Assembly (NCBI RefSeq): GCF_014218725.1
Contig: NZ_JABBJE010000004.1
Location: 1-64,000, forward strand
DNA length: 64,000 nt
DNA from: Brevundimonas huaxiensis
GTDB lineage: Bacteria > Pseudomonadota > Alphaproteobacteria > Caulobacterales > Caulobacteraceae
Reading direction: 5' to 3'
Positions 35,594 through 44,842 of this stretch are shown piece by piece. A program made the translations under genes and the position numbers. The notes beneath the pieces were generated by a model. The model made no database searches and was not told the DNA's origin. It worked only from the letters and a program-made list of their open reading frames with translations. Position 1 is the first letter of the stretch. Each line of letters begins with the position of its first letter.

Positions 35594-35648
35594 CTTCTTC
35601 CATCCTGACGCCGCACGCGCGGCACGCGGCTACCTCAGGAAAAACGGA

Positions 35649-37082
35649 TCAGGTGTTCATCGACTGGAAGAAGTCCGAGTTGTTCTTCGACTGACGAAGC
35701 TTGTCGAGTAGGAACTCGATCGCGTCCTGCGGACCCATGGGGTTCAGGATGCGGCGCAGGACATAGGTCTTGGCCAGCTGATCCTTCGGCGTGATCAGGT
35801 CCTCCTTGCGGGTGCCGGACTTCAACACGTCGATGGCGGGGAAGATGCGCTTGTCGGCGACCTTGCGATCCAGCACGATTTCCGAGTTGCCGGTGCCCTT
35901 GAACTCTTCGAAGATCACTTCGTCCATGCGGCTGCCGGTGTCGATCAGGGCCGTGGCGATGATGGTCAGCGAACCGCCCTGCTCCACATTGCGGGCCGCG
36001 CCGAAGAAGCGCTTGGGCCGTTGTAGGGCGTTGGCGTCCACACCGCCCGTCAGCACCTTGCCCGACGAGGGGACGGTGGCGTTGTAGGCCCGGCCCAGAC
36101 GCGTGATGGAGTCGAGCAGGATCACCACGTCCTTCTTGTGCTCGACCAGACGCTTGGCCTTTTCGATCACCATTTCGGCGACCGCGACGTGGCGGGTGGC
36201 CGGCTCGTCGAAGGTGGAGGCGACAACCTCGCCCTTCACCGTGCGCTGCATGTCCGTCACTTCTTCGGGACGTTCGTCGATCAGCAGGACGATCAGCAAG
36301 ACTTCCGGGTGGTTCCGCTCGATCGACTTGGCGATGTTCTGCAACATCACCGTCTTACCCACGCGCGGCGGCGCCACGATCAGGCAGCGTTGGCCCTTGC
36401 CCAGAGGCGCGACGATATCGATGACCCGGCCGGAGCGATCCTTCAGCGTCGGATCCTGGATTTCCATGTGCAGCCGCTCTTCGGGATAGAGGGGCGTCAG
36501 GTTGTCAAACAGGACTTTGGTCTTGACCGCTTCGGGGTCTTCCAGATTGATCGTGTCGACCTTGAGCAAGGCGAAGTAGCGTTCGCCTTCGCGCGGCGCG
36601 CGGACGGCCCCGTGGACGGTGTCGCCCGAACGCAGGCCGAAGCGGCGGATCTGCGACGGCGAGACATAGACGTCGTCCGGCCCCGGCAGATAGTTGGCGT
36701 CCGAGCTGCGCAGAAAGCCGAAGCCGTCCGGCAGGATTTCCAGCACGCCGTCGGCGATGATCTCGACTTCTTCGTCGGCCAGGGCCTTCAGTATGGCGAA
36801 CAGCAGATCCTGTTTGCGCAGGTTCGAGGCGTTCTCGACCTCCAGCTGTTCAGCGAAGGCGACCAGGTCAGCCGGCGTCTTCTCGTTCAGTTCGGCCAGC
36901 GTAATGCGGCCGTTGGCGACGACGGGCTCGCCGTCCTCTTCGTCGTCCGCCGTCGTGTCCACGCCGGAATCGGCGCCCGCCGCCTCGCCGGCTTCGTGCG
37001 CGGCCCCGTGATGGGTGGGGGTTTCAACCTCCACGCCTTCGGTCTCGGGAGTGTCGGGATTAGCGTCGCGGACGTCGGTCAT
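35649..37082 (-). CDS. rho: Transcription termination factor Rho
   Basis: A 477-residue hexameric RNA helicase. Residues about 1-60 are an acidic, low-complexity extension ([20 protein letters not shown]) that precedes the Rho N-terminal helical domain and the RNA-binding CSD ([20 protein letters not shown]). The ATPase has the P-loop [12 protein letters not shown], Walker [17 protein letters not shown], and the Q/R loops [20 protein letters not shown]. The start ATG at 37082 is the first plausible one. A 207-base leader separates it from hemJ. Confidence 0.96.
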   Translation of the reverse strand: MTDVRDANPDTPETEGVEVETPTHHGAAHEAGEAAGADSGVDTTADDEEDGEPVVANGRITLAELNEKTPADLVAFAEQLEVENASNLRKQDLLFAILKALADEEVEIIADGVLEILPDGFGFLRSSDANYLPGPDDVYVSPSQIRRFGLRSGDTVHGAVRAPREGERYFALLKVDTINLEDPEAVKTKVLFDNLTPLYPEERLHMEIQDPTLKDRSGRVIDIVAPLGKGQRCLIVAPPRVGKTVMLQNIAKSIERNHPEVLLIVLLIDERPEEVTDMQRTVKGEVVASTFDEPATRHVAVAEMVIEKAKRLVEHKKDVVILLDSITRLGRAYNATVPSSGKVLTGGVDANALQRPKRFFGAARNVEQGGSLTIIATALIDTGSRMDEVIFEEFKGTGNSEIVLDRKVADKRIFPAIDVLKSGTRKEDLITPKDQLAKTYVLRRILNPMGPQDAIEFLLDKLRQSKNNSDFFQSMNT

Positions 37083-37289
37083 GATGCAGGCTCGCGGGCG
37101 CACGCGGCCAGACGGCTGCGGCGCGGGTCTCTGAAAATGTCTGGCCGGAAGGCCGAAGGGAGGTGCGACGGGCTCCCGCTGGCTACAAGGCCTGCAGGCG
37201 TCACGAAAGAGAGGGACCGCCTGCGCAGGACGCCGAACGGTTCGCCGCCAGCGGAACCACAGGCGGCGGGTAAGGTCAAGCGGAGCCGC
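37083..37289. other. Non-coding leader between hemJ and rho
   Basis: No gene is visible in these 207 bases. It contains GC-rich potential hairpins, for example AAGCG-GCTC-CGCTT on the minus strand just after the hemJ stop, without T tracts. It probably holds the rho promoter and leader; Rho autoregulation is known in other bacteria, but no signature can be read here. Confidence 0.35.
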
Positions 37290-37757
37290 TTAACGGAACG
37301 TCCACTCCGTCGTCACTGACAGCACCATTAGGATGGCCAGAACAAACGGAACCTCGTTGGTCATGCGCCAGAACTTGCCTGAATATTTCGACGTGCCGGC
37401 CGCGATCTTCTTCCTTTGCGCCGCCAGGAAGCCATGCCAGCCGCTGAGCAGGAAGACGCCCGCCAGCTTGGCGACCATCCACGGCTCGGCCAGGAAGGCG
37501 GCGCCGCGCGCCGAGACGTCGATGTGGATCAGCCACAGGCCGAAGACCCACGCCAGGATCATCGCCGGGTTCAGGATGATGCGCAGCAGCCGCGTCTGCC
37601 ACAGGCGCAACAGCGTCTGCATCTCGCTTTTCAGCGGTTCGGGTTTGGCGTTCTGCTCGGCGTCATAGGCGTAGAGCCGAGGCAGGAACAGCAAACCCGC
37701 CATCCAGGCGATCACCGCCAGAATGTGCAGCCCGCGTGCGAGATCATAGGTGTTCAT
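37290..37757 (-). CDS. hemJ: Protoporphyrinogen IX oxidase HemJ
   Basis: A 155-residue membrane protein of about four helices that performs the penultimate heme step where HemG/HemY are lacking. The signature block ARGLHILAVIAWMAGLLFLPRL has the conserved His, and WMVAKLAGVFLLSGWHGFL the second; the C terminus has RMTNEVPFVLAILMVLSV. The ATG at 37757 overlaps the hemH stop by four bases, forming hemE-hemH-hemJ. Confidence 0.93.
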   Translation of the reverse strand: MNTYDLARGLHILAVIAWMAGLLFLPRLYAYDAEQNAKPEPLKSEMQTLLRLWQTRLLRIILNPAMILAWVFGLWLIHIDVSARGAAFLAEPWMVAKLAGVFLLSGWHGFLAAQRKKIAAGTSKYSGKFWRMTNEVPFVLAILMVLSVTTEWTFR

Positions 37758-38815
37758 GCCGCCTGCCTTGCCTTGCGATGCGGACAGGCCTTCCAGTCCG
37801 CCTTGCACCCCTGGCCGAACGGCGCGACGCCTCTGTGGGACAGTGCGCCCACCGCCGCATCGGCCAAGGCGTCGATGAACAGCGGCGCGATCCCCACCGC
37901 CGGCGCCCGCAAATAGGGACTGGCCCCTTTTTCGTGGGCCAGTTCGCCGTATTCGATATCCAGCTCGACCAGGGTCTCGATATGCTCTGAGACGAAGGCG
38001 ATGGGCGTGACGACCACGCCGACGCCGTCTTTGGCCGCGGTTTCAATGGCTTCGGGCGTTGACGGGCCCAGCCATTTCATCGGCCCGACCCGGCTTTGGT
38101 AGCATATGGCGTGGTCGATCGGCCCGCGCTGCGCCTCGATGGCGGCGACGACGGCGGCGACCGTCGTCTCGATCTGCTCCTGGTAGGGATCGCCCTTGCC
38201 GGTCACCAGCTTCTCGGGGATGCCGTGGGCTGAGAACAGCACCCGCACCGGCTGGCCCACCGCCTCGTCCAGCTTCTCGCCGATCGCCTGGGCCTGGGCC
38301 TCGACCCAGCCTGTGGCGGCCGGATAGCAGCAGACGGCGCGGCTGACGCCCGGCCCGGCATAGGCGGCGTTCCAGGCCTTCAACGAGGATTCCGTCGTCG
38401 TGGTCGAAAACTGCGGATAGAGCGGCAGCAGGACGACCTCGTCGGGTCCGAACGCGGCGACCTCGGCGGCCGTCTCCTCGGTCAGCGGATGCCAGTAGCG
38501 CATGGCGATGAAGACCTTGACCTCATCGCCGCCCAGCCGCGCGCCAAGCACCGCCTGCAAAGCCTCGGCCTGACGACGGGTTTCGGGCAGCAGCGGAGAT
38601 CCTCCGCCCATCAGGGCGTAGTTGGCCTGGGCGCTGGTTTCGCGCCGGCTGGAGATCAACCTAGCCAGAGGCGTGCGCAAGATCCCCGGAAGGCCGATGA
38701 TGGCCGGATCGTTGAACAGGTTGAACAGGAACGGCTTGATTGAAGCCTGATCGTCCGGCCCGCCGAGATTGAACAGCACCACCGCAATGCGGCGGCCGGG
38801 GGTCGCTTCGCTCAT
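37754..38815 (-). CDS. hemH: Ferrochelatase
   Basis: A 353-residue enzyme that inserts Fe2+ into protoporphyrin IX. Catalytic marks are LFSAHGIPEKLV (His) and PIAFVSEHIETLVELDIEY (Glu). The C terminus carries Cys in GCKADWKACPHRK; ferrochelatases of Caulobacter are known to bind a [2Fe-2S] cluster through C-terminal Cys, so this may too, though the ligand set cannot be confirmed by eye. It overlaps hemE and hemJ by four bases on either side. Confidence 0.95.
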   Translation of the reverse strand: MSEATPGRRIAVVLFNLGGPDDQASIKPFLFNLFNDPAIIGLPGILRTPLARLISSRRETSAQANYALMGGGSPLLPETRRQAEALQAVLGARLGGDEVKVFIAMRYWHPLTEETAAEVAAFGPDEVVLLPLYPQFSTTTTESSLKAWNAAYAGPGVSRAVCCYPAATGWVEAQAQAIGEKLDEAVGQPVRVLFSAHGIPEKLVTGKGDPYQEQIETTVAAVVAAIEAQRGPIDHAICYQSRVGPMKWLGPSTPEAIETAAKDGVGVVVTPIAFVSEHIETLVELDIEYGELAHEKGASPYLRAPAVGIAPLFIDALADAAVGALSHRGVAPFGQGCKADWKACPHRKARQAA

Positions 38816-39870
38816 TGGGCGCCGATCCGTCTCAGAACCTGCTCGACATGGTCGATCGGCACGTCCGGCAGGATGCCGTGGCCCAGGTTGAACAGCCAGG
38901 GCCCCTGCCCCCAGGCCTCCATCAGCTGGTCAACGCGTCGATCTAGCAGATCGCCGCCGGCGCGCAGCAACAGCGGGTCGAGCGCCCCCTGGATCGGCTT
39001 GATCCGCTGCACGCGTTTACCGACCTCGAGCGGGCAGGCGGTGTCCAGGGCGACGGCGTCGACCTCAACCGCCTCGGCATACCGCTCTGCGAGCGCCGCA
39101 GAGCCCCGTGGGAAGCCGATGAGGGGTACGGTGACCCCCAGCTCCCGCGTGCGCTTCACCAGCGCCTGGTGGGGCTTCAGGACCAGTCTTTCGAACAGGT
39201 CGTCCGGCAAGCCCTCGGCCCAGCTCTCGAAGATCTTCAGAACCTGGGCGCCGGCGTCGGCCTGCATCTTCAGATATCGGGCCGTGGCCTCGACCAGAAC
39301 CTCCAGCGTCTCGTCGACACGCTCGGGATCGGCATAGGCGTAGGTGCGGGCCTGGGCGCGCTCGCCCTTGCCGATGGTGCGCGCCTGGCCGTCCAGCATA
39401 TAGGTCGCCACGGTCCAGGGGGCGCCGGCGAAGCCGATCAGAGCCCGTTCCGGCTCCAGGGCCGCGCGCACGATGGACAGGGTCTCGCCCACCGCCGACA
39501 GATGCTCGCCCGCCGCCGGGGCCAGTTCGGCCATCCGACCCGGGATCGGCATTTCTCCCAAGCGCGGCCCCTCCCCCGTCTCGAACCAGACGTCCTGGCC
39601 CAGGGCGCGCGGGATCAGCAGGATGTCGGCGAAGACGATCGCCGCATCGAAGCCGAACCGGCGCATCGGTTGAAGCGTCGCCTCGGCGGCCATTTCGGGG
39701 TTCAGACAGAAGGCGATGAAGTCGGGCGCCTCGGCCCTCAGCTTGCGATACTCCGGCAGATACCGACCGGCCTGGCGCATGAACCACACCGGCGGACGCT
39801 CCAACGTCTCCCCGCGGAGAGTCCGAAGCACCAGGGGTGTCGGATCGGCAGTCTGGGTCTGATCGGTCAT
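38812..39870 (-). CDS. hemE: Uroporphyrinogen decarboxylase
   Basis: A 352-residue cytosolic enzyme that decarboxylates uroporphyrinogen III to coproporphyrinogen III. Family blocks are RPPVWFMRQAGRYLPEYR (about residues 20-37), GFAGAPWTVATYML, a substrate Asp in FADILLIPRALG, and FNLGHGILPD near the C terminus. It begins the hemE-hemH-hemJ operon. Its upstream gap is the predicted replication origin, the same place as in Caulobacter, where hemE borders Cori. Confidence 0.96.
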   Translation of the reverse strand: MTDQTQTADPTPLVLRTLRGETLERPPVWFMRQAGRYLPEYRKLRAEAPDFIAFCLNPEMAAEATLQPMRRFGFDAAIVFADILLIPRALGQDVWFETGEGPRLGEMPIPGRMAELAPAAGEHLSAVGETLSIVRAALEPERALIGFAGAPWTVATYMLDGQARTIGKGERAQARTYAYADPERVDETLEVLVEATARYLKMQADAGAQVLKIFESWAEGLPDDLFERLVLKPHQALVKRTRELGVTVPLIGFPRGSAALAERYAEAVEVDAVALDTACPLEVGKRVQRIKPIQGALDPLLLRAGGDLLDRRVDQLMEAWGQGPWLFNLGHGILPDVPIDHVEQVLRRIGAQ

Positions 39871-40320
39871 GCCGGAGGATTAAGGTCACAGCCCCCCGCT
39901 CTCAATCCCTAATCAGATTAAGAATTAAAAGATTCGAAGTGGCAGGTAGGGCGGTGGAATGGCGGGGATGACTCGATCGGCGGCGGCGGAACAAAAGCGG
40001 ATATCCACGCCTGGCGTATCGTTAACGGGGATGTCGAAACGACTGATCCCGCCGGTGGACAATCCCTAACGAAACCTTAACGGGCAAGGGTTTGCGGGGG
40101 CTTGCGGCTGTGAACGCGGTTAAGCGTCGTTAACCTTTCATTAGGATTTTCCACAGCGGTTGGAAATTCGGTTTTCCGCCTTGGGATGATCCAGCGGCGG
40201 ACGACCAATGCGATCCACCATCATCCCCGCTCGCGGGCGGATCGATCAGCGGCTAAGAAAAACGGCGCCCCGACGGTCCAACGCCGTCCCCCAACTTTCA
40301 ACAGGGAGACAGACAGTCTC
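39871..40320. other. Predicted chromosomal replication origin (oriC)
   Basis: A 450-base gap between hemE and the PPDK-regulator gene, the position of oriC in Caulobacter and of the proposed origin in Rickettsia. It has an AT-rich tract (39901-39940), DnaA-like boxes TTTTCCACA (40147-40155), ATATCCACG (40001-40009) and TTGTCCACC (minus, 40054-40062), with weaker ones TGATCCAGC (40187-40195) and CGATCCACC (40211-40219). CtrA-like sites are CTAA-N7-TTAAC (40066-40081) and TTAA-N7-TTAG (40130-40144). GANTC sites for CcrM lie at 39931 and 39970. Confidence 0.85.
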
Positions 40321-41190
40321 ATGAGCCCTGCGAGACCCTCGGGACCAGCCCGTCTGGCCACCTATTTCCACGTTCACCTGGTGTCGGACTCCACCGGCGA
40401 GACCTTGAACGCCATGGCCAAGGCGGTGACCGCGCGTTTCGACGGCGTCATTCCGATCGAGCACATCTATTCTCTGGTGCGATCGTCAAAGCAGATGGAG
40501 CGGGTGCTGCAGGAAGTGGAGTCCGCGCCAGGCGTCGTTCTCCACACCCTGGTCGACCGCGATCTGCGCGAACAGCTGGAAGAGGGCTGCCGTCGCCTGG
40601 ACATGCCCCAGATCGGCGCGCTGGATCCCTTGGTCGGCGCCATGTCGCGCTATCTCGGCGCGGCCCTGTCCACCCGCGTCGGCGCCCAGCACGCGCTGGA
40701 CCACGACTATTTCAACCGTATCGCGGCGCTGGACTTCGCCATGGCCTACGATGACGGCCAGGGCTCGCTGGATCAGCTGGAGGGCGCCGACGTCGTTCTG
40801 TGCGGGGTCAGCCGGACGTCCAAGACCCCGACCTGCATCTATCTGGCCCACCGGGGCATTCGGGCGGCCAACGTGCCCCTGGTGCCGGGTCAGGAGGACG
40901 GCGAGCGGCTGACCAAGCTGAAGAATCCCCTGGTGATCGGCTTGACCGTGTCGCCGGATCGGCTGGTTCAGATCCGCCGCAACCGCATTGACAATCTGAA
41001 CGCCAGCCAGTCGTCGAACTATACCGATCAGGACGCCGTGCGCGACGAGACGATCAAGGCCCGGCGGGCCTTCGAGCGGCGCGGCTGGCCCACGATCGAC
41101 GTGACCCGCCGCTCGGTGGAGGAGACGGCGGCGGCGATCACCAATCTGCTGAGCGAGCATCGCAACCACAAGATCGGGACGACCTGGTGA
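40321..41190 (+). CDS. Pyruvate,phosphate dikinase/PEP synthase regulatory protein (DUF299)
   Basis: A 289-residue bifunctional ADP-dependent kinase and Pi-dependent phosphorylase that switches PPDK or PEP synthase on and off. The P-loop is GVSRTSKTPTCIYLA (about residues 160-174), the N-terminal block is HLVSDSTGETLNAMAKA and the C terminus has DVTRRSVEETAAAI. The ATG at 40321, preceded by CAGGGAG, is used; upstream in-frame codons lie in the origin. It is the ortholog position of the first gene right of the Caulobacter origin. Confidence 0.93.
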   Translation: MSPARPSGPARLATYFHVHLVSDSTGETLNAMAKAVTARFDGVIPIEHIYSLVRSSKQMERVLQEVESAPGVVLHTLVDRDLREQLEEGCRRLDMPQIGALDPLVGAMSRYLGAALSTRVGAQHALDHDYFNRIAALDFAMAYDDGQGSLDQLEGADVVLCGVSRTSKTPTCIYLAHRGIRAANVPLVPGQEDGERLTKLKNPLVIGLTVSPDRLVQIRRNRIDNLNASQSSNYTDQDAVRDETIKARRAFERRGWPTIDVTRRSVEETAAAITNLLSEHRNHKIGTTW

Positions 41191-41822
41191 AAAGCATTCC
41201 TGCTGCGCTATCGCCCTCCGGGCTGCTTGAGCGCGGAACTCTCATCCTGGCGTCCAAGAGCGCGGCTCGCCGCGCCATGCTGGAAAACGCCGGCGTCGCC
41301 TTCGAGGTGCGCGTCGCCGATGTGGACGAGGATGCCATCAAGGCCGTCTCGACCGATCTGGACGCCGCCGCCCTCGCCGTTCGTCTCGCGGAAGCCAAGG
41401 CCCTGGCCGTTTCGCGCGACGACGAGACCGCCTGGGTGCTGGGCTCGGATCAGACCCTGGCCTTTGACGGCGGCCTGGTCTCCAAGGCCAAGTCTCTGGA
41501 CGCGGCCCGCGAGCGGCTGAAGGCCATGCGCGGCAAGTCTCACCAACTGCATTCCGGCGCAGCGCTGGCGATGAAGGGCCAGATCGTCTGGTCCGGCGTC
41601 GATACGGTTCAGATGCGGATGCGCGATTTCTCGGACGCCTTCCTCGACGCCTATCTGGCGGCCGAGGGCGAGGCCCTGCTGTCCTGCGTCGGCTCCTACC
41701 GGCTCGAGGGGCTGGGCTCGCAGCTGTTCGAAGCGGTGGACGGCGACTATTTCACAGTGCTGGGCCTGCCGCTCTGGCCGGTGTTGAAAGAGCTGCGTCG
41801 CGCGGGGGTGATCGCGGCATGA
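41187..41822 (+). CDS. Maf-family nucleotide pyrophosphatase
   Basis: A 211-residue nucleoside-triphosphate pyrophosphatase that hydrolyses modified or non-canonical nucleotides. The motif SKSAARRAMLENAG (residues about 24-37) and GSDQTLAFDG are family marks, as is the C-terminal VGSYRLEGLGSQLFEAVDGDYFTVLGLP. The start GTG at 41187 overlaps the previous stop (GTGA). The first 18 residues (MKSIPAALSPSGLLERGT) are an extra N-terminal stretch largely encoded by a palindromic repeat; family members normally begin at the LILASKS segment. Confidence 0.9.
   Translation: MKSIPAALSPSGLLERGTLILASKSAARRAMLENAGVAFEVRVADVDEDAIKAVSTDLDAAALAVRLAEAKALAVSRDDETAWVLGSDQTLAFDGGLVSKAKSLDAARERLKAMRGKSHQLHSGAALAMKGQIVWSGVDTVQMRMRDFSDAFLDAYLAAEGEALLSCVGSYRLEGLGSQLFEAVDGDYFTVLGLPLWPVLKELRRAGVIAA
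41205..41234. repeat. Palindromic repeat element, copy B (inside maf)
   Basis: A 30-base hairpin element (outer stem GCGCT/AGCGC, inner stem GCCC/GGGC) matching 25195-25225 with compensating inner-stem changes. It lies in frame at the start of maf and is translated as ALSPSGLLER. A coding copy of an otherwise intergenic repeat is unusual. Confidence 0.65.
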
Positions 41823-42649
41823 GCACGCACCGCATAACCGGGGCCGCCATGGTCGCCGGGATCGCCGGAAATCCGGTCGCCCATTCGCTCAGCCCGGTCA
41901 TCCACAACGCCTGGCTGACGGCCGGCGGGATCGACGGCGCCTATGTCCCCTTCGCCCCTGCCGATGCGGCCGGGTTCGAGGCGCTGGTCGCGGCGGGACG
42001 CGCCGGTCTGATCATGGGACTGAACGTCACCGCCCCGTTCAAGGAACAGGCCTTCGCCTTGGCGGATCAGGCGACGGCGGCGGCGCGGCTGACGTCCTCG
42101 GCCAACATCCTGCAGTTCGAAAACGGCCGGGTGCTGGCCGACAGTTCCGACGGGATCGGCCTGATGCGCGGCCTGAGGGAACAGGCGCCGGACCTGGGCG
42201 TGGCCGGGCGGCCGGTGGTGGTGCTGGGCGCCGGTGGCGCGGCCCGAGCAGGGTCAGGCGCCCTGGTCGAGGCCGGCGCCGAGGTGCGCATCGTCAACCG
42301 TTCGCCCGAACGCGCCGAGGCTTTGGCCGTCGATCTTGGACCATCGGTTCGGGTCATGGCGGCCGATGACGCTTTTGACGGCGCAGCCTTGGTCATCAAT
42401 GCGCTCAGCGTTGCGCCCAGCATCGACTTCGACCGGATCGCGCCCGGCACGGTGGTGATGGACATGACCTACAAGCCGCTGGCCACGCCGTTTCTGACGG
42501 CGGCGCGCGAACGCGGCCTGCCTACGGTGGATGGATTGGCCATGTTGATCGGCCAGGCGGCGCCGTCGTTTGAAGCCCTGTTCCGTCGCCCGCCGCCGCC
42601 TCTCGATCTTCGCGCCCTGTTGATGACCCATCTGGGCGAGACGGCATGA
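41819..42649 (+). CDS. aroE: Shikimate dehydrogenase
   Basis: A 276-residue NADPH enzyme reducing 3-dehydroshikimate in aromatic amino acid synthesis. The substrate site is [14 protein letters not shown] (about residues 15-28) with [13 protein letters not shown], where the catalytic Lys and Asp pair sits further on; the nucleotide site is [13 protein letters not shown]. The ATG overlaps the maf stop by four bases, and the stop overlaps coaE by four. Confidence 0.94.
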   Translation: MSTHRITGAAMVAGIAGNPVAHSLSPVIHNAWLTAGGIDGAYVPFAPADAAGFEALVAAGRAGLIMGLNVTAPFKEQAFALADQATAAARLTSSANILQFENGRVLADSSDGIGLMRGLREQAPDLGVAGRPVVVLGAGGAARAGSGALVEAGAEVRIVNRSPERAEALAVDLGPSVRVMAADDAFDGAALVINALSVAPSIDFDRIAPGTVVMDMTYKPLATPFLTAARERGLPTVDGLAMLIGQAAPSFEALFRRPPPPLDLRALLMTHLGETA

Positions 42650-43278
42650 TCCTGCTCGGCCTCACCGGCTCCATCGGCATGGGCAAGTCGACGACGACGG
42701 CCATGTTCGCCGACCTGGGCGCGGTCGTCTGGAACGCCGACGATGCAGTTCACCGCCTCTATGCGCCAGGCGGTGCGGCGGTCGGTCCGGTAGGCGAAGC
42801 CTTTCCCGGGGTCGTCGTGGACGGCGCGGTCGATCGCACGCGTCTGGCCGAGGCGCTTGGGAAAGACGAGACCGCCTTTCGACATCTGGAAACCATCGTC
42901 CACCCCCTGGTCGCCCAGGGGCGCGCGGCCGATCTGGAGGCGGCGCGCACGGCCGGTGTGAAACTGGCGGTTCTGGACATCCCCCTGCTGTTCGAGACGG
43001 GTGGGGACAGGGCTGTCGACGCCGTGGTTGTGGTCACCGCCGATCCGGCGATCCAGGCGGAGCGTGTTCTGGCCCGTCCCGGCATGACCCGCGAACGGTT
43101 CGACGCCATCCTGGCGCGCCAGATGCCGGACGCCGAAAAGCGCGCCCGCGCCGATTTCGTCATCAACACCGGCCGGGGTTTGGAGGCTGCTCGGGCCGAG
43201 GTCGAGGCGATCGTCGCCGCCGTTCTCGACCCGTCGTGGATATCTCCCCGGCGCGGCGCGGCGAGCCTTTCGCGCTGA
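42646..43278 (+). CDS. coaE: Dephospho-CoA kinase
   Basis: A 210-residue P-loop kinase for the last step of coenzyme A synthesis. The P-loop is [17 protein letters not shown] (residues about 5-21), the dephospho-CoA site has [14 protein letters not shown], and the lid region has [18 protein letters not shown]. It overlaps aroE by four bases and is followed by dnaQ after 24 bases. Confidence 0.95.
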   Translation: MILLGLTGSIGMGKSTTTAMFADLGAVVWNADDAVHRLYAPGGAAVGPVGEAFPGVVVDGAVDRTRLAEALGKDETAFRHLETIVHPLVAQGRAADLEAARTAGVKLAVLDIPLLFETGGDRAVDAVVVVTADPAIQAERVLARPGMTRERFDAILARQMPDAEKRARADFVINTGRGLEAARAEVEAIVAAVLDPSWISPRRGAASLSR

Positions 43279-43302
43279 GGCGAATGCCGCCATTAAGGGT
43301 GA

Positions 43303-44025
43303 ATGGCGCGCGAGATCGTTCTGGATACCGAAACCACCGGCTTCGACCCCAAGACGGGCGACCGGCTGATCGAGGTCGGCTGTATCGAGATTCAGGATCT
43401 GCTGCCGACGGGGCGGACCTTCCATCGGTTCGTCAATCCCGAGAGGCTGATCCCGCCCGACGCCATCCGGGTTCACGGCATCACCGACGAAAAGGTCAAG
43501 GATGCGCCCAAGTTCGCCGAGATTGCCGACGAGCTGATCGAATTTATCGGCGATGCGCAGATGATCGCCCACAACGCCGCCTTCGACCGCAACTTCATCG
43601 ACTTCGAATATGCGCGGTGCGGCCGGCCGATCACCGGCGAGGCGCGCTGGATCGATACGCTGAAACTGGCCCAGACGCGGTTTCCGGGCATGCCCAACTC
43701 GCTGGACGCCCTGTGCAAACGCTACAAGGTGTCGCTGGTCGAGCGGACGCTGCACGGCGCCCTGATCGACGCCCGTCTGCTGGCCGAGGTCTATCTGGAG
43801 CTTCGCGGCGGCAAGGAGCGGGTGCTGGACCTGTCGTCCGCGCCGGTCGGTCGTGGTCCCGGCGGCGCCATCGAAACCGCCGCCTACGGCCAGCGTCCCC
43901 GCCCTCTGGCGCCACGCTCCACGCCCGAGGAACAGGCCGCCCACGTCGCCTTCCTCGCCAAGGCGCTGAAGGATCGCTCGCTGTGGGAAGCCTACGGCCT
44001 GCCTGTTCAGGAAGACGCGGCTTAA
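43303..44025 (+). CDS. dnaQ: DNA polymerase III epsilon subunit (proofreading exonuclease)
   Basis: A 240-residue 3'-5' exonuclease. Exo I is VLDTETTGFDP (Asp, Glu), Exo II MIAHNAAFDRNFIDFE (Asp), and Exo III HGALIDARLLAEVY (His, Asp). The C-terminal part after about residue 180 would carry the alpha-binding segment. It closes the maf-aroE-coaE-dnaQ group; a 6-bp hairpin at 44036-44052 is between it and convergent dapB. Confidence 0.95.
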   Translation: MAREIVLDTETTGFDPKTGDRLIEVGCIEIQDLLPTGRTFHRFVNPERLIPPDAIRVHGITDEKVKDAPKFAEIADELIEFIGDAQMIAHNAAFDRNFIDFEYARCGRPITGEARWIDTLKLAQTRFPGMPNSLDALCKRYKVSLVERTLHGALIDARLLAEVYLELRGGKERVLDLSSAPVGRGPGGAIETAAYGQRPRPLAPRSTPEEQAAHVAFLAKALKDRSLWEAYGLPVQEDAA

Positions 44026-44035
44026 TCTCTTTTAG

Positions 44036-44052
44036 CGCTCAAGTCGTGAGCG
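44036..44052. other. Hairpin between convergent dnaQ and dapB
   Basis: CGCTCA (44036-44041) pairs with TGAGCG (44047-44052) around a five-base loop in the 67-base gap. There is no T tract on either strand, so an intrinsic terminator is not established. It shares the GCGCTCAAG string with the palindromic repeats but not the rest. Confidence 0.4.
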
Positions 44053-44092
44053 ACCGCGTCGCGACCATAGCGCGGCGCGCAGCGCCCCAGGC

Positions 44093-44842
44093 TTAAGCCT
44101 GCCGAAAGCCAAGCACGTCCTGCATGTCATAGAGACCGGGGCCGCGCGTCCGCACCCAGGCGGCGGCGGCGACCGCGCCCTTGGCGAACAGCGACCGATC
44201 GATCGCCGAATGGCTCAGGGTCAGCACCTCGTCTTCCGATGCGAACAGCACCGTATGCTCACCGATGATGCCGCCGGCGCGGATGGAGGAGAAGCCGATC
44301 TTGCCGCTCTCACGCTCGCCCTGGACCCCGTCGTAGGGTTTGGAGCGCAGGTCATCCAGATCCGCGAACCGCCCCTCGGCGGCGGCTTCGCCCAACATCA
44401 GGGCCGTGCCCGAGGGTGAATCGACCTTGCGGCGGTGGTGGGCCTCGGTGATCTCGATGTCCCAGTCCTGGGCGTCCAGACGCTGGGCCGCGTGCTGGAC
44501 CAGGCCGATCAGGATGTTCACGCCCAGAGAGAAGTTGCCGCTCTTGACGATGGCGACCTTCTCGGCGGCCTTCATCAGGTCGGCCTCCTGCTCGTCCGTG
44601 AAGCCGGTCGAACCGATCACCAGGGCCGGGCCGCCCCGCTCGGCTGCGCCCTGGGCCAAGGCCACCGAGGCGGCCGGGGTCGAGAAGTCGATGATTACGT
44701 CGCACAGCGACAGGTCGGCGGTTTCGCCCCAATCGAAGCGGGCGGCGACCACCACGTCCTCGCGGGCGTCCAGAACCTGAGAGACCGCACGCCCCATCCG
44801 GCCGCGATAGCCGGAAATGCCGGCGTGGAAGATTGCGCTCAA
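44093..44842 (-). CDS. dapB: 4-Hydroxy-tetrahydrodipicolinate reductase
   Basis: A 249-residue reductase of lysine and diaminopimelate synthesis. The nucleotide motif is AGISGYRGRMGRAVSQV, the substrate/catalytic block is ITEAHHRRKVDSPSGTAL, and the C terminus has DRSLFAKGAVAAAAWV. The start codon is TTG at 44842, forming a TTGA overlap with the dnaJ stop, so translation is coupled. Confidence 0.95.
   Translation of the reverse strand: MSAIFHAGISGYRGRMGRAVSQVLDAREDVVVAARFDWGETADLSLCDVIIDFSTPAASVALAQGAAERGGPALVIGSTGFTDEQEADLMKAAEKVAIVKSGNFSLGVNILIGLVQHAAQRLDAQDWDIEITEAHHRRKVDSPSGTALMLGEAAAEGRFADLDDLRSKPYDGVQGERESGKIGFSSIRAGGIIGEHTVLFASEDEVLTLSHSAIDRSLFAKGAVAAAAWVRTRGPGLYDMQDVLGFRQA

Noticed and set aside
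44036..44052. Bidirectional intrinsic terminator between dnaQ and dapB
   Set aside because: A stem exists but there is no T run on either strand, so it is listed only as a hairpin.
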